NCBI RefSeq assembly: GCF_009749395.1
Contig: NZ_WBIR01000014.1
Span: forward strand, 53,893-117,892
Origin: Agromyces salentinus
Lineage (GTDB): Bacteria > Actinomycetota > Actinomycetes > Actinomycetales > Microbacteriaceae
DNA length: 64,000 nucleotides
Direction: 5' to 3'
The notes under the pieces are model-generated. The model did not search any database, had not been told where the DNA came from, and saw only the letters and a list, made by a program, of their open reading frames with translations. Of this stretch, positions 63,878 through 64,000 are shown piece after piece. Every line of letters starts with the position of its first letter. Position 1 is the first letter of the stretch. Both the position numbers and the translations under genes were made by a program.

Positions 63878-64000
63878 CTGTACTGACCTCGACCGTTGTT
63901 GATTCGGTCGATGGGGGTTTTGCCTCCGATGCCGAGGTGGGTTCTGTCTAGGTTGTAGTGGTCGAGCCAGGTTGGCAAGGCTGCTGCGCGTTCCGTGTTG
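63874..64000 (-). CDS. IS481-family transposase, C-terminal fragment (cut by window edge)
   Basis: Read leftward, the last 42 codons include WLDHYNLDRTHLGIGGKTP then IDRINNGRGQYS, the C-terminal end of an IS481-type DDE transposase. The rest lies beyond the window. The stop TAG (complement of 63874-63876) shares the CTAG with the ROK stop. GC content is visibly lower than in neighbouring genes, as expected for acquired DNA. Confidence 0.85.
   Translation of the reverse strand, partial: NTERAAALPTWLDHYNLDRTHLGIGGKTPIDRINNGRGQYS
63878..64000. mobile_element. End of an IS481-type insertion sequence
   Basis: The element probably begins at TGTACTGACC (about 63880) right after CTAG (63874-63877). 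IS481 elements are known to insert at NCTAGN. The inner part codes for the transposase fragment; the other end is outside the window. Confidence 0.7.

Overview
The window is 64 kb of very GC-rich (about 70%) chromosomal DNA from an actinobacterium. Gene content and protein style (CE1758/CE1759 luciferase-like pair, DUF5302, emfourin, many leaderless genes) suggest Microbacteriaceae, perhaps Agromyces or a relative; this placement is inference. Genes are packed on both strands with short gaps, 4-nt start/stop overlaps and several overlapping convergent ends. I see no rRNA, tRNA, CRISPR array or prophage. The only clear mobile DNA is the end of an IS481-type element at the right edge.

Layout. 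1-3.9 kb: start of a glycosyltransferase, then an autoregulated TetR gene with an ABC-2 drug-type exporter. 4-9 kb: DUF5302 protein, a very large patatin-like membrane protein, a DedA protein. 9-16 kb: flavin-dependent pair (luciferase-like monooxygenase plus FMN reductase) under a palindromic operator, secreted M28 peptidase, thioredoxin, a second luciferase-like oxidoreductase, EamA exporter. 16-23 kb: CGNR regulator, secreted HNH nuclease, chromate transporter, uracil-DNA glycosylase-like protein, a double-length DUF2207 protein, rpsO. 23-32 kb: membrane proteins and proteases (two CPBP-type, one PrsW, an M4 metallopeptidase with its emfourin inhibitor), HAD phosphatase, lysoplasmalogenase, FKBP isomerase, a hairpin-rich intergenic region with a possible small RNA. 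31.7-35 kb: GlcD-like FAD oxidase, Ada-AlkA repair protein, FadR-type regulator. 35.7-41.9 kb: L-fuconate catabolic locus (dehydratase, ribose-type ABC importer, divergent FAH-family hydrolase) with a shared operator motif. 41.9-52 kb: aspartase, NCS2 purine permease, phosphate transporter, NUDIX, phosphofructokinase, SNF2 helicase, ZIP transporter. 52-58 kb: second DUF2207 protein, CsoR-type repressor with a perfect operator, homocysteine methyltransferase, glycerophosphodiesterase, DUF2867 SDR protein. 58-64 kb: deoxyribose catabolic operon (SorC regulator, deoC, a split ALDH16-like aldehyde dehydrogenase pair, small protein), a divergent ROK sugar kinase, and the IS481 remnant.

How genes work together. 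The fuconate locus couples uptake, dehydration and final cleavage of a deoxysugar acid and is probably repressed by the FadR-type protein encoded at 34.9 kb. The deoC locus would convert deoxyribose phosphate to glyceraldehyde phosphate and acetaldehyde, the latter oxidised by the ALDH pair. The M4 protease and its inhibitor form a protease-inhibitor unit. No gene set looks like a wholly new defence or mobile system. The most distinctive signals are the regulatory palindromes placed inside promoters, the split ALDH16, the possible structured RNA near 30.3 kb, the leaderless promoter geometry, and a dispersed GGATGCC motif that is enriched in both genes and gaps.
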